Positions 52,023-60,448 of a stretch of DNA of 64,000 nt are shown here, in pieces; position 1 is the stretch's first letter, and every line of letters begins with the position of its first letter. The position numbers and the translations under genes were made by a program. The stretch is from positions 42,695-106,694 of the forward strand of contig SVOC01000010.1 of the NCBI GenBank assembly GCA_015066625.1, in the 5' to 3' direction. Below the pieces are notes generated by a model, which saw only the letters and a program-made list of their open reading frames with translations, was not told the origin of the DNA and did not search any database. Origin of the DNA: Oscillospiraceae bacterium. GTDB taxonomy: Bacteria; Bacillota; Clostridia; Oscillospirales; Acutalibacteraceae.

Positions 52023-52511
52023 ATGGCACGAAATTTTATTGACGGCAACGAAATTCACCTGACCGTAAAAGACAAAATCTTCTGTGACGTTGAATTCTTC
52101 ACGGGAGAAAAGCTCTTTAATCTTGAACCCAGAAGACTCTTCCCCGTCAGCGGTCTTTCGGAATACATAACCTTCCTTGATGAAAACGGTGAAGAACAGT
52201 TTATTCTCAGAAAGCTTGACAATATGGAAGAAAATCAGCGTGCTTTGCTTATGGGCTGTCTTGAAGAATATTACAGAATACCAAAAATCACAAGGCTTAT
52301 CAGCCGAAGCGAAAAGCACCGCATATGGCTGTGGAATGTTGAAACCGACAGAGGCAACTACACCTTTGAGATTATCAACCACATCCAGTCTATGAAAATG
52401 TTTTACGATAAGCGTATACTTATCAAAGACGGCAACGACAACCGTTATGAAATACCCAATATTTACAATCTGGATAAACGCAGCCAAAAGCTTATTCTGC
52501 CCGATATGTAA
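52023..52511 (+). CDS. DUF1854 protein, ABC exporter partner
   Basis: A 162-residue soluble protein of the DUF1854 family. Characteristic stretches are EPRRLFPVSGLSEYITFLDENG near residue 37, CLEEYYRIPKITR and the C-terminal LIKDGNDNRYEIPNIYNLDKRS. Family members are almost always next to an ABC exporter like the preceding gene and are assumed to work with it. It starts 12 bases after the exporter with a strong AAGGAGGG site. Confidence 0.88.
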   Translation: MARNFIDGNEIHLTVKDKIFCDVEFFTGEKLFNLEPRRLFPVSGLSEYITFLDENGEEQFILRKLDNMEENQRALLMGCLEEYYRIPKITRLISRSEKHRIWLWNVETDRGNYTFEIINHIQSMKMFYDKRILIKDGNDNRYEIPNIYNLDKRSQKLILPDM

Positions 52512-52530
52512 TGAAAGGAAATGATTTATA

Positions 52531-52857
52531 ATGAAACTTATTCTTGCAATAGTTAATAACGATGACAGTGCGGTTGTATCCGCGACTCTCACAAGAGAAA
52601 ATTACAGCGTAACAAAGCTTTCCACAACCGGCGGCTTCCTTATGATAGGCAACACAACCCTGCTTATCGGTGCGGAAGACGACAAGGTAGCAAGAGCAAA
52701 AGAAATTATCCGTGAATATTCAATGACAAGAAGCAAGGTTACAATGACAACGGATTCTCTCGGCAGAGGCCTTCAGAAAAACAGCCTTGAAGAAGAAGTT
52801 ACCGTAGGCGGTGCAACAGTTTTCGTGCTTGATGTTGAAAGTATGGATAAATATTAA
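52531..52857 (+). CDS. darA: Cyclic-di-AMP receptor, PII-like (DarA/PstA family)
   Basis: A 108-residue PII-like trimeric signal protein that binds c-di-AMP. The conserved start KLILAIVNNDDSAVV, the nucleotide-binding loop KLSTTGGFLMIGNTTLLIG and the C-terminal VGGATVFVLDVE match the family. Its effectors are unknown in most species; classical PII proteins bind and regulate a neighbouring transporter. Here it is 19 bases downstream of the DUF1854 gene and in one operon with the ABC exporter, which makes the exporter a candidate effector (inference). Confidence 0.93.
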   Translation: MKLILAIVNNDDSAVVSATLTRENYSVTKLSTTGGFLMIGNTTLLIGAEDDKVARAKEIIREYSMTRSKVTMTTDSLGRGLQKNSLEEEVTVGGATVFVLDVESMDKY

Positions 52858-52867
52858 GGGAGAAAAA

Positions 52868-54061
52868 ATGAAAAAAATAATAAGTATATTGCTTGCCGTT
52901 TCGGTTTTGTTTTCATTCTGTATAACGGCAAGTGCAGAAAGCGGAAATACCGCCCTTCGTTTCGGTGAAGACGGAAAATTCACCGTTTTGCAAATAAGCG
53001 ACCCCCAGGATGACCACTACCCTGCTTACGATTTAATTAATTTTATCAAGTTATCAATTGAACTTTCAGACCCCGACCTTATTGTTTTCACAGGTGATAT
53101 TGTTGAAGACAGCCGTATAGGCGACATCGGCATTGACGGCGAAAGCCTGAGAGAAGGCGTTGAGGTTGACAGCTACGAACATACCCTTGAAAATGTAAAA
53201 GCAACCTGTGCGGCAATATTTGCTGAAGCAGAAAGCAGAAATATTCCTTTCACTGTCTGTCAGGGAAACAACGATTATTCAAGCGGTATTACAAACGAGG
53301 ATTGGCTGAAAATCTACAACAGCTACGAGAACTGCATTGTCTTTGACGAAAGCAACGATGCCGACGGCAGAATCGATTTCAACCTTGAAATAAAGGCAAG
53401 CAATTCCGATAAAACCGCATTTAACATCTGGCTTTCCGATACAAGGTCAGGCGGCGTAACAGATGAACAGCTTGAATGGTACAAAGCCGAAAGCTCGGCA
53501 CTTAAAGAGGCAAACGGCGGAAAACCCGTGCCTTCAATCCTTTTTCAGCACGTACCTACAAGTGATATGGGGTTGTTCTTTGAAGAATGTAATATGTGGG
53601 ATGAAGGTGCAAGACTTGAAGGCGGCAAATTCTACAGACTCAACAAAGAGGTTGCAAGCGGCTACAACGCAGGCGCATTTACTCCTGTTGCGGATACAAC
53701 TGCACAGTTCAAAACCTGGAAGGAGTGCGGCGATGTGCTGGGTGCATATTTCGGTCACTGGCATACTGAGGGTTACACTGGCACCTACGACGGCATTGAG
53801 CTGGGTATGACCTACGGCTGTGAATTTGCAAAAACAGGGCCCTACGGCATCAGAGTTTTCACCATCAATGAAAATGATGCCGCAAACTATGAAAATGTAA
53901 TTTACACCTATGAAGGCAGTGTAAAAAAAGGCGATGCACGATTTGAAATTCAGTTTGATGAGCCTTACAAGGTTTACGAAAATCCCGTTAAAGAATTCTT
54001 TGCAGGTATCGTGAATGTATTCACTGTTCTGTTTATGGAAATCAAGAGCCTGCTTTCATAA
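52868..54061 (+). CDS. Secreted metallophosphoesterase
   Basis: A 397-residue protein with a signal peptide (residues 1-23, cut after ASA). The calcineurin-like domain has VLQISDPQDDHYP, VFTGDIVED, VCQGNNDYSSG, FQHVPTSD and YFGHWHTEG. Two metal blocks deviate: DPQ instead of DxH and GNND instead of GNHD, as in several related secreted phosphoesterases. The C terminus has a hydrophobic stretch (FFAGIVNVFTVLFMEI) that may hold it at the membrane. It follows the c-di-AMP receptor by 10 bases and is probably the last gene of that operon. Confidence 0.85.
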   Translation: MKKIISILLAVSVLFSFCITASAESGNTALRFGEDGKFTVLQISDPQDDHYPAYDLINFIKLSIELSDPDLIVFTGDIVEDSRIGDIGIDGESLREGVEVDSYEHTLENVKATCAAIFAEAESRNIPFTVCQGNNDYSSGITNEDWLKIYNSYENCIVFDESNDADGRIDFNLEIKASNSDKTAFNIWLSDTRSGGVTDEQLEWYKAESSALKEANGGKPVPSILFQHVPTSDMGLFFEECNMWDEGARLEGGKFYRLNKEVASGYNAGAFTPVADTTAQFKTWKECGDVLGAYFGHWHTEGYTGTYDGIELGMTYGCEFAKTGPYGIRVFTINENDAANYENVIYTYEGSVKKGDARFEIQFDEPYKVYENPVKEFFAGIVNVFTVLFMEIKSLLS

Positions 54062-54066
54062 AACCA

Positions 54067-54105
54067 AAGGAACCGAAGCTTATTGCTCCGGTTCCTTCTT
54101 TATTG
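54067..54105. terminator. Bidirectional terminator
   Basis: AAGGAACCG and CGGTTCCTT pair across 13 bases and are followed by CTTTATT. It overlaps the last codons of the leftward transporter gene. Confidence 0.85.
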
Positions 54106-54982
54106 ATATTATTAAGATTGTAGAAATAATCATTGCAAATCCGATTATATCTGTAAAAGAAAAATCAGTGCCCAGCCATAATGCGGATATAACCGTTGCC
54201 GCAACAGGTTCAATGCTTGAAATAATGCTCGCCTTTGTTGCACCTATAAGATGTATGCCTTCAAGATAAAATGAATACGCAAGCACCGTGCCGAATATTA
54301 TTATGCCTCCAAGTGCGGCAACAAGTGAAAAGCTTACCTGCGGCATATTTCCCCAGGGTCTGAATACGGGAAGCATTGCGACGCCGCCTATGAACGTGCC
54401 CCAGCCCAGCACTGTCGGAGTATCCGCAATTTTAAGCAATGGTACAGGGATAAGCGAATAGCAGGCAAGAAAAACGCCTGCAAGCAATCCCCATACAAGA
54501 GCACCTGCCGAAATTGAAAGGCTGCCCGGGTTACCGCCTGTGGCTATTATAAATGTTCCGCCTATTGCAAGGATAATCGCCACTGTTTCTTTCAGTAAAG
54601 GCGGTTTCTTGTTTTTTATACACAGAAAAATAAGTATCATTGCAGGTGAAAGGTATTGAAGCACGGTTGCTGTACCTGCGTTTGAAAGCTGAATAGCGGT
54701 GAAATATGCATATTGGCACAACACAAGACCGAAAACCGTGAACGCTGCCATTCTTATAATATTTTCTTTTCCTCTCCATACGGCAAATATCTCTTTTTTA
54801 TGCCTGAAAGCGGAAACACAAAGAAGAATTGCACCTGAAATAACCATTCTCACAGCTACAAGCCACTGCGAATTTACCGAATGATATGTAAATAAATACT
54901 GACCGCATGAACCTGAAAAGCCCCAGAATATGCCGCCCATAAGCGAAAGGATAATACCCAACGCAGTTTTTGACTTTTTCAT
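54080..54982 (-). CDS. EamA/DMT family transporter
   Basis: A 300-residue membrane protein with ten hydrophobic segments in two EamA repeats (ILSLMGGIFWGFSGS near the start, ALVWGLLAGVFLACYSLI at mid-protein). It ends GATKASIISSIEPVAATVISALW, the typical last-helix motif. Members export amino acids or other metabolites; the substrate cannot be read. AGGTGATAAGA precedes the ATG at 54982. It diverges from ctsR. Confidence 0.9.
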   Translation of the reverse strand: MKKSKTALGIILSLMGGIFWGFSGSCGQYLFTYHSVNSQWLVAVRMVISGAILLCVSAFRHKKEIFAVWRGKENIIRMAAFTVFGLVLCQYAYFTAIQLSNAGTATVLQYLSPAMILIFLCIKNKKPPLLKETVAIILAIGGTFIIATGGNPGSLSISAGALVWGLLAGVFLACYSLIPVPLLKIADTPTVLGWGTFIGGVAMLPVFRPWGNMPQVSFSLVAALGGIIIFGTVLAYSFYLEGIHLIGATKASIISSIEPVAATVISALWLGTDFSFTDIIGFAMIISTILIISIKKEPEQ

Positions 54983-55080
54983 TCTTATCACCTGCCTGGA
55001 ATAATATCACATAGCCGCTCCAAAATCAATATTCATTAAGTATATCCCTGATTTTATATGCCTATAATTATATAAAACCG

Positions 55081-55103
55081 TTTGACCTTCTTTAATGGTC
55101 AAA
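55081..55103. promoter_or_regulatory. Facing CtsR-like half sites
   Basis: TTTGACC (55081-55087) faces GGTCAAA (55097-55103) across 9 bases. The heptads match CtsR half sites but are inverted rather than in the direct-repeat form, so binding is uncertain. The rest of the 302-bp space up to 55180 is purine-rich with nothing else recognised. Confidence 0.4.
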
Positions 55104-55181
55104 ATTTCAAAAAAGCTGAAAATTAAAGAAAAGCGAAGAAAATAAAAGAAAAACAGAGATTTTAACATACAATTACATAAA

Positions 55182-55223
55182 TTTGACCTTTTCTGACTTT
55201 TGACCTTCTGACCTTTCCTGACT
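55182..55223. promoter_or_regulatory. Array of CtsR-like heptads across the ctsR promoter
   Basis: On the minus strand, heptads of the GGTCAAA type occur at 55182-55188, 55192-55198 (one change), 55199-55205, 55207-55213 (one change) and 55217-55223 (two changes). One lies across the -35 box. Confidence 0.55.
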
Positions 55224-55228
55224 ATAAT
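55200..55228 (+). promoter_or_regulatory. Predicted sigma-A promoter of the ctsR operon
   Basis: TTGACC (55200-55205), 17 bases, TATAAT (55223-55228). Confidence 0.82.
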
Positions 55229-55230
55229 AA

Positions 55231-55259
55231 AGTCAAGGTCAAAGAAAGTCAAAGTCAAA
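55231..55259 (+). promoter_or_regulatory. CtsR operator
   Basis: GGTCAAA-GAA-AGTCAAA (55237-55253) is a perfect match to the CtsR operator RGTCAAANANRGTCAAA. A further AGTCAAA overlaps its end (55253-55259) and AGTCAAG precedes it. It covers the predicted start site, so CtsR would block its own operon until heat or protein damage inactivates it. Confidence 0.93.
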
Positions 55260-55284
55260 TTCGCATATTGAAAGAGATGATTGT

Positions 55285-55731
55285 ATGAGTTTAAGCAATG
55301 ATATTACAAGAATGCTTCTTGAAATGCTTGAAGATGAAGGCAGAGCTGAAATTCAGCGTAATGAGCTTGCACAGACTCTGGGTTGTGTACCCAGCCAGAT
55401 AAATTATGTTATATCTTCACGCTTTACTCCCGAGCAAGGCTATATTGTTGAAAGCCGAAGGGGCGGCGGCGGATATATTAAAATCACAAGAGTTAATCTT
55501 GACCGCCCGTCATTGATAATGCATACGGTGAATCATATCGGTGAAGCTGTTGACTACGCAACCTGTCACGCAAATGTAATGAATCTGCTTCACAACGGTG
55601 CAATAGATGCACGCACCGCAAAGCTTATTCTTGCGGCAACGGGTGAGAATTCACTCAAAAGAATCCCCTCTCCTCTCAAAGAAAGAATCAGGGCGGCGAT
55701 ACTCAAACAGATGCTTGTTACATTGGAATAA
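55285..55731 (+). CDS. ctsR: Class III stress repressor CtsR
   Basis: Repressor of clp genes in Gram-positive bacteria. The 148-residue protein has the winged helix-turn-helix RNELAQTLGCVPSQINYVI and the glycine-rich wing SRRGGGGYIKI that enters the minor groove and senses temperature, followed by the C-terminal McsB/ClpC-binding part. It is the first gene of a ctsR-mcsA-mcsB-clpC operon with its own operator in front. Confidence 0.97.
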   Translation: MSLSNDITRMLLEMLEDEGRAEIQRNELAQTLGCVPSQINYVISSRFTPEQGYIVESRRGGGGYIKITRVNLDRPSLIMHTVNHIGEAVDYATCHANVMNLLHNGAIDARTAKLILAATGENSLKRIPSPLKERIRAAILKQMLVTLE

Positions 55732-55748
55732 AGAAAGGATGATAAGTT

Positions 55749-56264
55749 ATGTTATGTCAGAACTGCGGAAAAAATGAGGCAACAACACACATCAAGCAGA
55801 TAATCAACGGTGATATGGCGGAGAGCCATCTTTGCTCCGACTGTGCGGCACATTTAGGCTATTCGGATATGTTTTCAGGCTTCGGGCTTAATCTTTCGGA
55901 ATTCTTCGGCGGATTTCTCGGCGATGTGAAACCTGCGGTTACGGCAGGTAAAGCTCCCCGCTGCCCCAAATGCGGAACTTCTTTTGATGAAATAGTCCGT
56001 GACGGCAGAGTAGGCTGTGCAGATTGCTACAGAACATTTTACGATAAGCTTCTCCCCTCAATTCAGAGAATTCACGGTAAAATAAAGCACAGCGGCAAAA
56101 CGGTTGCAGCCTCACCTGAACAACCCAAAACCGAAACCAAAGAAGAAAAAATTGAAAAGCTTAAAGCGGCAATGAACGAAGCGGTTGCGGCACAGAATTT
56201 CGAAGATGCGGCAAAAATCAGAGATGAAATCAAGGCTCTTGAAGGAGGCGAAAGCAATGAGTAA
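55749..56264 (+). CDS. mcsA: McsA, UvrB/UvrC-motif activator of McsB
   Basis: Zinc-binding activator and adaptor of the arginine kinase McsB. The 171-residue protein has two zinc modules, CQNCGKNEATTHIKQ...CSDCA at the N terminus and CPKCGTSFDEIVRDGRVGCADC in the middle, and a C-terminal UVR motif with AAQNFEDAAKIRDEIKALE. Complete. Its end overlaps the mcsB start by 8 bases. Confidence 0.96.
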   Translation: MLCQNCGKNEATTHIKQIINGDMAESHLCSDCAAHLGYSDMFSGFGLNLSEFFGGFLGDVKPAVTAGKAPRCPKCGTSFDEIVRDGRVGCADCYRTFYDKLLPSIQRIHGKIKHSGKTVAASPEQPKTETKEEKIEKLKAAMNEAVAAQNFEDAAKIRDEIKALEGGESNE

Positions 56265-57264
56265 ATGGTATATCGAAAAAGGCGACCAGGGAGATATAGT
56301 CCTCAGCACAAGAATAAGGCTTGCCAGAAATATTGATGAGTTCCCCTTCCCTGCAAAGCTTGATGCCGCAGGTAAGAACGCTGTGAATTCGGCAATAAAA
56401 ACCGTGCTTTTTGAAAATGACGGCAAAGATTTCAGCTACATTGAAATGAAAGACCTTTCAAGGGTGCAAGCGGTGTCACTTGCGGAAAGACATCTTATCA
56501 GCCCCGAATTTGCCGCTAAAAAAGACGGCAGCGCGCTTGTGCTTTCGGAGGATGAAAGCGTAAGCATTATGCTCTGCGAAGAAGACCACATCAGACTTCA
56601 GGTGATGAAGGCGGGTCTTGCCCTTGAAGAAGCCTATGATATTGCGGATAAGCTCGATAATATGCTGGGAGCAAAGCTGAATTATGCTTTCGATGAAAGA
56701 ATCGGTTATCTCACACAGTGCCCCACAAACCTTGGCACAGCAATGAGGGCTTCCGTTATGCTTCATCTGCCTGCCCTTACCCGCTGCGGTCAGATGGCAA
56801 GGCTTTCAAACACCGTTTCAAAGCTGGGTCTTACCATAAGGGGTGCATACGGCGAAGGCTCGCAGCCCAAAGGCGATATTTACCAGATAAGCAATCAGAT
56901 AACTCTGGGCATCACGGAAGAAACCGCCATTGCAAACCTTAAATCAATCGTGCTTCAGCTTGTGGCACAAGAAAGAGCAGCTGCGGCTGAAATCATAAAG
57001 AAGCCTGCGGAAGAAGATAAAATGTTCAGAGCACTGGGTATACTAAAAAATGCAAGACTTCTCAGCACCGATGAATTTATGGAACTTGCTTCACTTGTCA
57101 GATTAGGTGCCGCCAGAGGACTTTTTGAAATACCCATTGAAAAGCTCAACGAGCTTATAGTCAGCATGCAGCCCGCTTCCGTAAGTGCAGCTTATGAGCA
57201 GGCAGACAGTCCGTCTGCACGGGATGCATACAGAGCAAAAACAGTGAGGGATACCCTCAACTGA
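56257..57264 (+). CDS. mcsB: Protein-arginine kinase McsB
   Basis: Phosphorylates arginines in CtsR and misfolded proteins, marking them for ClpCP. The 335-residue guanido-kinase-fold protein has VLSTRIRLARNIDEFPFP, TQCPTNLGTAMRASVMLHLP with the catalytic loop, and GEGSQPKGDIYQISNQITLG. The Cys in TQCPTN corresponds to the conserved guanido-kinase cysteine. GGAGG lies 8 bases before the ATG at 56257, inside mcsA. Confidence 0.97.
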   Translation: MSKWYIEKGDQGDIVLSTRIRLARNIDEFPFPAKLDAAGKNAVNSAIKTVLFENDGKDFSYIEMKDLSRVQAVSLAERHLISPEFAAKKDGSALVLSEDESVSIMLCEEDHIRLQVMKAGLALEEAYDIADKLDNMLGAKLNYAFDERIGYLTQCPTNLGTAMRASVMLHLPALTRCGQMARLSNTVSKLGLTIRGAYGEGSQPKGDIYQISNQITLGITEETAIANLKSIVLQLVAQERAAAAEIIKKPAEEDKMFRALGILKNARLLSTDEFMELASLVRLGAARGLFEIPIEKLNELIVSMQPASVSAAYEQADSPSARDAYRAKTVRDTLN

Positions 57265-57289
57265 TTGACAGTTTACAGGGGGAATATGT

Positions 57290-59731
57290 ATGTACAGGTT
57301 TACAGGCTTTACTCAGAAAGCCAACGACGCACTTAACAGTGCAATTACATCAGCGGAAAATCTGGGGCACACCTACGTAGGCAGTGAACACATCCTGCTC
57401 GGCCTTCTTGCGGAAAAAGGCGGCATGGCATACACTGCTCTCTCAGCAAGGAAAGTAACCTACGGCGAGGTTGAAACGATTATAAAGAGCAGTATCGGTA
57501 TAGGCTCGCCTACGGTGCTTTCTCCCAATGACCTGACACCCAGAGCAAAAAATATTATCGATACCGCCATTGTACAGGGCAAAGGTATGGGACATTCCTA
57601 TATAGGCACAGAGCATCTGCTTATGGGAATTATCCGCGAAGGCACGGGTGCCGCAACGGAAATTCTCAGCAGAATGGGTGTTCAGCCCCAGGATTTGCTC
57701 TCGGACCTTACCAATGCACTGGGCAGCAGTCCCAACACTTCGGGAAACAAAAAGGATACAAAAGAAAAATCCGACACTCCCACGCTCAGCCAATTCGGGC
57801 GTGACCTGACCGTATACGCAATGCAAGGCAAAATCGACCCCGTTATCGGCAGGCAGAAAGAGATTGAAAGGGTTATTCAGATTCTCAGCAGAAGAACAAA
57901 AAACAACCCATGCCTTATAGGTGAGCCCGGCGTAGGCAAAACCGCTATTGCGGAAGGTCTTGCCCTTAAGATTGCAACGGGTGAAGTGCCCGAAATGCTC
58001 CGAAGCAAGCGTATTGTTACCCTCGACCTTACGGGTATGGTTGCCGGCACAAAATACAGAGGCGATTTTGAAGAAAGAATACGCAACGCCATTGAAGAAG
58101 TCAAAAAGGCGGGCGATATAATTCTTTTCATCGATGAAGTGCACACTCTCATCGGTGCAGGCTCGGCTGAAGGTGCGGTTGATGCCGCAAACATTCTCAA
58201 GCCTTCACTTGCAAGAGGCGAAATTCAGGTTATCGGTGCAACAACGCTTGAAGAATACCGCAAACACATCGAAAAGGATGCGGCGCTTGAAAGAAGATTT
58301 CAGCCCGTTACCGTAGGCGAGCCCTCGGAAGCGGAAGCCATTGATATTCTCAAAGGTCTGCGCGATAAGTACGAAGCTCACCACAAGGTAAAGATTACCG
58401 ACGGTGCAATACTTGCAGCTGTTAAAATGTCATCAAGATATATCGGCGACAGATATCTGCCCGATAAAGCCATCGACCTTGTTGATGAAGCGGCATCCCG
58501 CGTAAGGCTGAAAGCTTTTACCGCACCGCCCGACCTGAAAGCACTTGAAAACAAACTGAAATCCCTTGGTGAAGAAATGGAGGCAGCCGTTAAATCTCAG
58601 GATTTTGAGCACGCTGCTGCAATCAGAGATGAAAAAAACAAGCTCTCTGCCGACCTTGATAATGAACGCAGGCTTTGGCAAGAAAAGAGCAACCGTTCAA
58701 CGGGCGAAGTCGGCGAACAGGAAATTGCCGCCATTGTTTCACAGTGGACGGGAATCCCCGTTGTTCAGCTTACTCAAGAGGAAAGCCAGCGGCTTCTTCA
58801 TATGGAAGATGAGCTTCACAGCCGCATTGTGGGTCAGGATGAGGCTGTCAGTGCAGTTGCCAGAGCGATAAGGCGCGGCAGAGCGGGTCTGAAAGACCCG
58901 AAAAGACCTACGGGTTCGTTTATTTTCCTCGGTCCCACGGGCGTAGGTAAAACCGAACTCTGTAAAACCCTTGCCGCATCAATGTTCGGCGATGAAAACG
59001 CAATGATAAGACTTGATATGTCCGAGTATATGGAAAAGCACACGGTATCAAGGCTTGTAGGCTCGCCTCCCGGCTATGTAGGTTATGATGAAGGCGGTCA
59101 GCTTACGGAAAAGGTGCGTCGCAGACCCTATTCGGTAGTTCTTTTTGATGAGATTGAAAAAGCTCATCCCGATGTTTTCAATATGCTCCTGCAGATTCTT
59201 GAAGACGGTATTCTTACAGATTCTCAGGGCAGACGTGTTGATTTCAAAAACTGTGTAATAATAATGACCTCAAACGTAGGTGCAAAGCTTATTGCCCAAA
59301 GCGGTGCAGGCACTCTCGGATTTGCACCTGCCGAGGCTGAAACAATGAGCGAAAAGCGCATCCGCGAAGCTGTTATGGGTGAACTGAAAAATGTATTCAG
59401 ACCCGAATTCATAAACCGTGTTGACGACATCATAGTTTTCCATCAGCTTGGCAAGGATGACATCAATGAAATTGCAAAGCGTATGCTTGAATCTCTTTCA
59501 AAAAGGGTTAAAGAGCTTGATATCGGTCTCGATTTTTCGGAAGAAGCTGTTGAAGCAATCGGTAAAGCCGGGTTTGACCCGATTTACGGTGCGAGACCTC
59601 TGAGAAGAGCAATTCAGCAGAGAATTGAAGATAAGCTTTCCGAAGAAATGCTTGAAGGAAAACTTGAAGCAGGTAAAAATTATATCTGTAAATATGAAAA
59701 CGACACATTTGAATTTGTTCTGTCTGAATAA
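57290..59731 (+). CDS. clpC: ATP-dependent Clp protease ATP-binding subunit ClpC
   Basis: Class I AAA+ unfoldase partner of ClpP. The 813-residue protein has the N-terminal double Clp repeat (1-145, GSEHILLGLL and GTEHLLMGII), first ATPase domain with GEPGVGKTAIAEGLA, a UVR-bearing middle domain (about 415-450), and a second ATPase domain with [16 protein letters not shown] ClpP-binding loop is visible as LGF in TLGFAPAEAE. It closes the CtsR operon; a terminator follows. Confidence 0.97.
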   Translation: MYRFTGFTQKANDALNSAITSAENLGHTYVGSEHILLGLLAEKGGMAYTALSARKVTYGEVETIIKSSIGIGSPTVLSPNDLTPRAKNIIDTAIVQGKGMGHSYIGTEHLLMGIIREGTGAATEILSRMGVQPQDLLSDLTNALGSSPNTSGNKKDTKEKSDTPTLSQFGRDLTVYAMQGKIDPVIGRQKEIERVIQILSRRTKNNPCLIGEPGVGKTAIAEGLALKIATGEVPEMLRSKRIVTLDLTGMVAGTKYRGDFEERIRNAIEEVKKAGDIILFIDEVHTLIGAGSAEGAVDAANILKPSLARGEIQVIGATTLEEYRKHIEKDAALERRFQPVTVGEPSEAEAIDILKGLRDKYEAHHKVKITDGAILAAVKMSSRYIGDRYLPDKAIDLVDEAASRVRLKAFTAPPDLKALENKLKSLGEEMEAAVKSQDFEHAAAIRDEKNKLSADLDNERRLWQEKSNRSTGEVGEQEIAAIVSQWTGIPVVQLTQEESQRLLHMEDELHSRIVGQDEAVSAVARAIRRGRAGLKDPKRPTGSFIFLGPTGVGKTELCKTLAASMFGDENAMIRLDMSEYMEKHTVSRLVGSPPGYVGYDEGGQLTEKVRRRPYSVVLFDEIEKAHPDVFNMLLQILEDGILTDSQGRRVDFKNCVIIMTSNVGAKLIAQSGAGTLGFAPAEAETMSEKRIREAVMGELKNVFRPEFINRVDDIIVFHQLGKDDINEIAKRMLESLSKRVKELDIGLDFSEEAVEAIGKAGFDPIYGARPLRRAIQQRIEDKLSEEMLEGKLEAGKNYICKYENDTFEFVLSE

Positions 59732-59736
59732 ACAGG

Positions 59737-59766
59737 AAATCTCCTCACTGCGGTGGGGAGATTTTT
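59737..59766 (+). terminator. Terminator after clpC
   Basis: AAATCTCCTCAC pairs with GTGGGGAGATTT (one G-T pair) around TGCG and is followed by T residues. Confidence 0.92.
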
Positions 59767-59805
59767 AATAATATGTAAAATAATTTATAAAATAAAATTA
59801 ACCTA

Positions 59806-59834
59806 TTGTTTTTTAAGTTAAAATCTGTCATAAT
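59806..59834 (+). promoter_or_regulatory. Possible promoter of the 190-residue protein/pth transcript
   Basis: TTGTTT (59806-59811), 17 bases, CATAAT (59829-59834). Weak -35, acceptable -10. Confidence 0.45.
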
Positions 59835-59863
59835 TCTTTTATGAATAAGACGGAGGTTTTGAT

Positions 59864-60436
59864 ATGAAGAAAATAATAATTGCAATCGTTATCGGCATAC
59901 TTGCAGCAGCTGTGGGTACGGGAATATATTTTGTTACCGCAGATAAAAACGACGGCACCGTTTCCGTTACCGTTGATGAGTTTGAAGACAATCCCGATAC
60001 ACTTGAAGCACTTATGACCCGCCCCGAAAAATTCACAAAGGTGCTCGAAAACGAATATCACCTCGGCGGAGAAAAGACGGTTGAGTTCTATGAATGTCCC
60101 GAAGAATGGCTTACATACACCGAATTTATTACCGTAACCAACTCAACCGATGAAACAATTACGGTTTTCGCTCTTGAAGTCAGTGATAACGGTAAAAACG
60201 GCGTATATGTGTGCACTTCCCTTGAAGGCGATATCGAAATCGAGCCCGGCAACACAGCACCCGTATATTTCAATATTTTATGCGATAACGGCGACCTTTC
60301 AACCGATGAAGCAAAAGCACTCGTTGGCGGTATGGATATCAAGCTCGCGTACAGAGATGAATCCCTGCTCAACGAAAACCCCGAGCTTTCATATGTAGGT
60401 TACAAAACAGTTGATATAAATAAAACAGCAGAATAA
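59864..60436 (+). CDS. Hypothetical extracytoplasmic protein
   Basis: A 190-residue protein of no recognised family. It starts with a membrane segment or signal (MKKIIIAIVIGILAAAVGTGIYF), followed by an acidic domain probably outside the cell. The part TEFITVTNSTDETITVFALEV looks like an immunoglobulin-like beta domain. GGAGG lies 6 bases before the ATG. It precedes pth by 12 bases. Confidence 0.68.
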   Translation: MKKIIIAIVIGILAAAVGTGIYFVTADKNDGTVSVTVDEFEDNPDTLEALMTRPEKFTKVLENEYHLGGEKTVEFYECPEEWLTYTEFITVTNSTDETITVFALEVSDNGKNGVYVCTSLEGDIEIEPGNTAPVYFNILCDNGDLSTDEAKALVGGMDIKLAYRDESLLNENPELSYVGYKTVDINKTAE

Positions 60437-60448
60437 AAGGAAACAAAA

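Noticed and set aside
49749..52511. Cyanophycin-linked export system
   Set aside because: The ABC/DUF1854 pair resembles those near cyanophycin genes in Proteobacteria, but no cyanophycin synthetase or cyanophycinase is present in the window.
57443..58144. 233-codon open frame opposite clpC
   Set aside because: Shadow of the highly conserved clpC gene.
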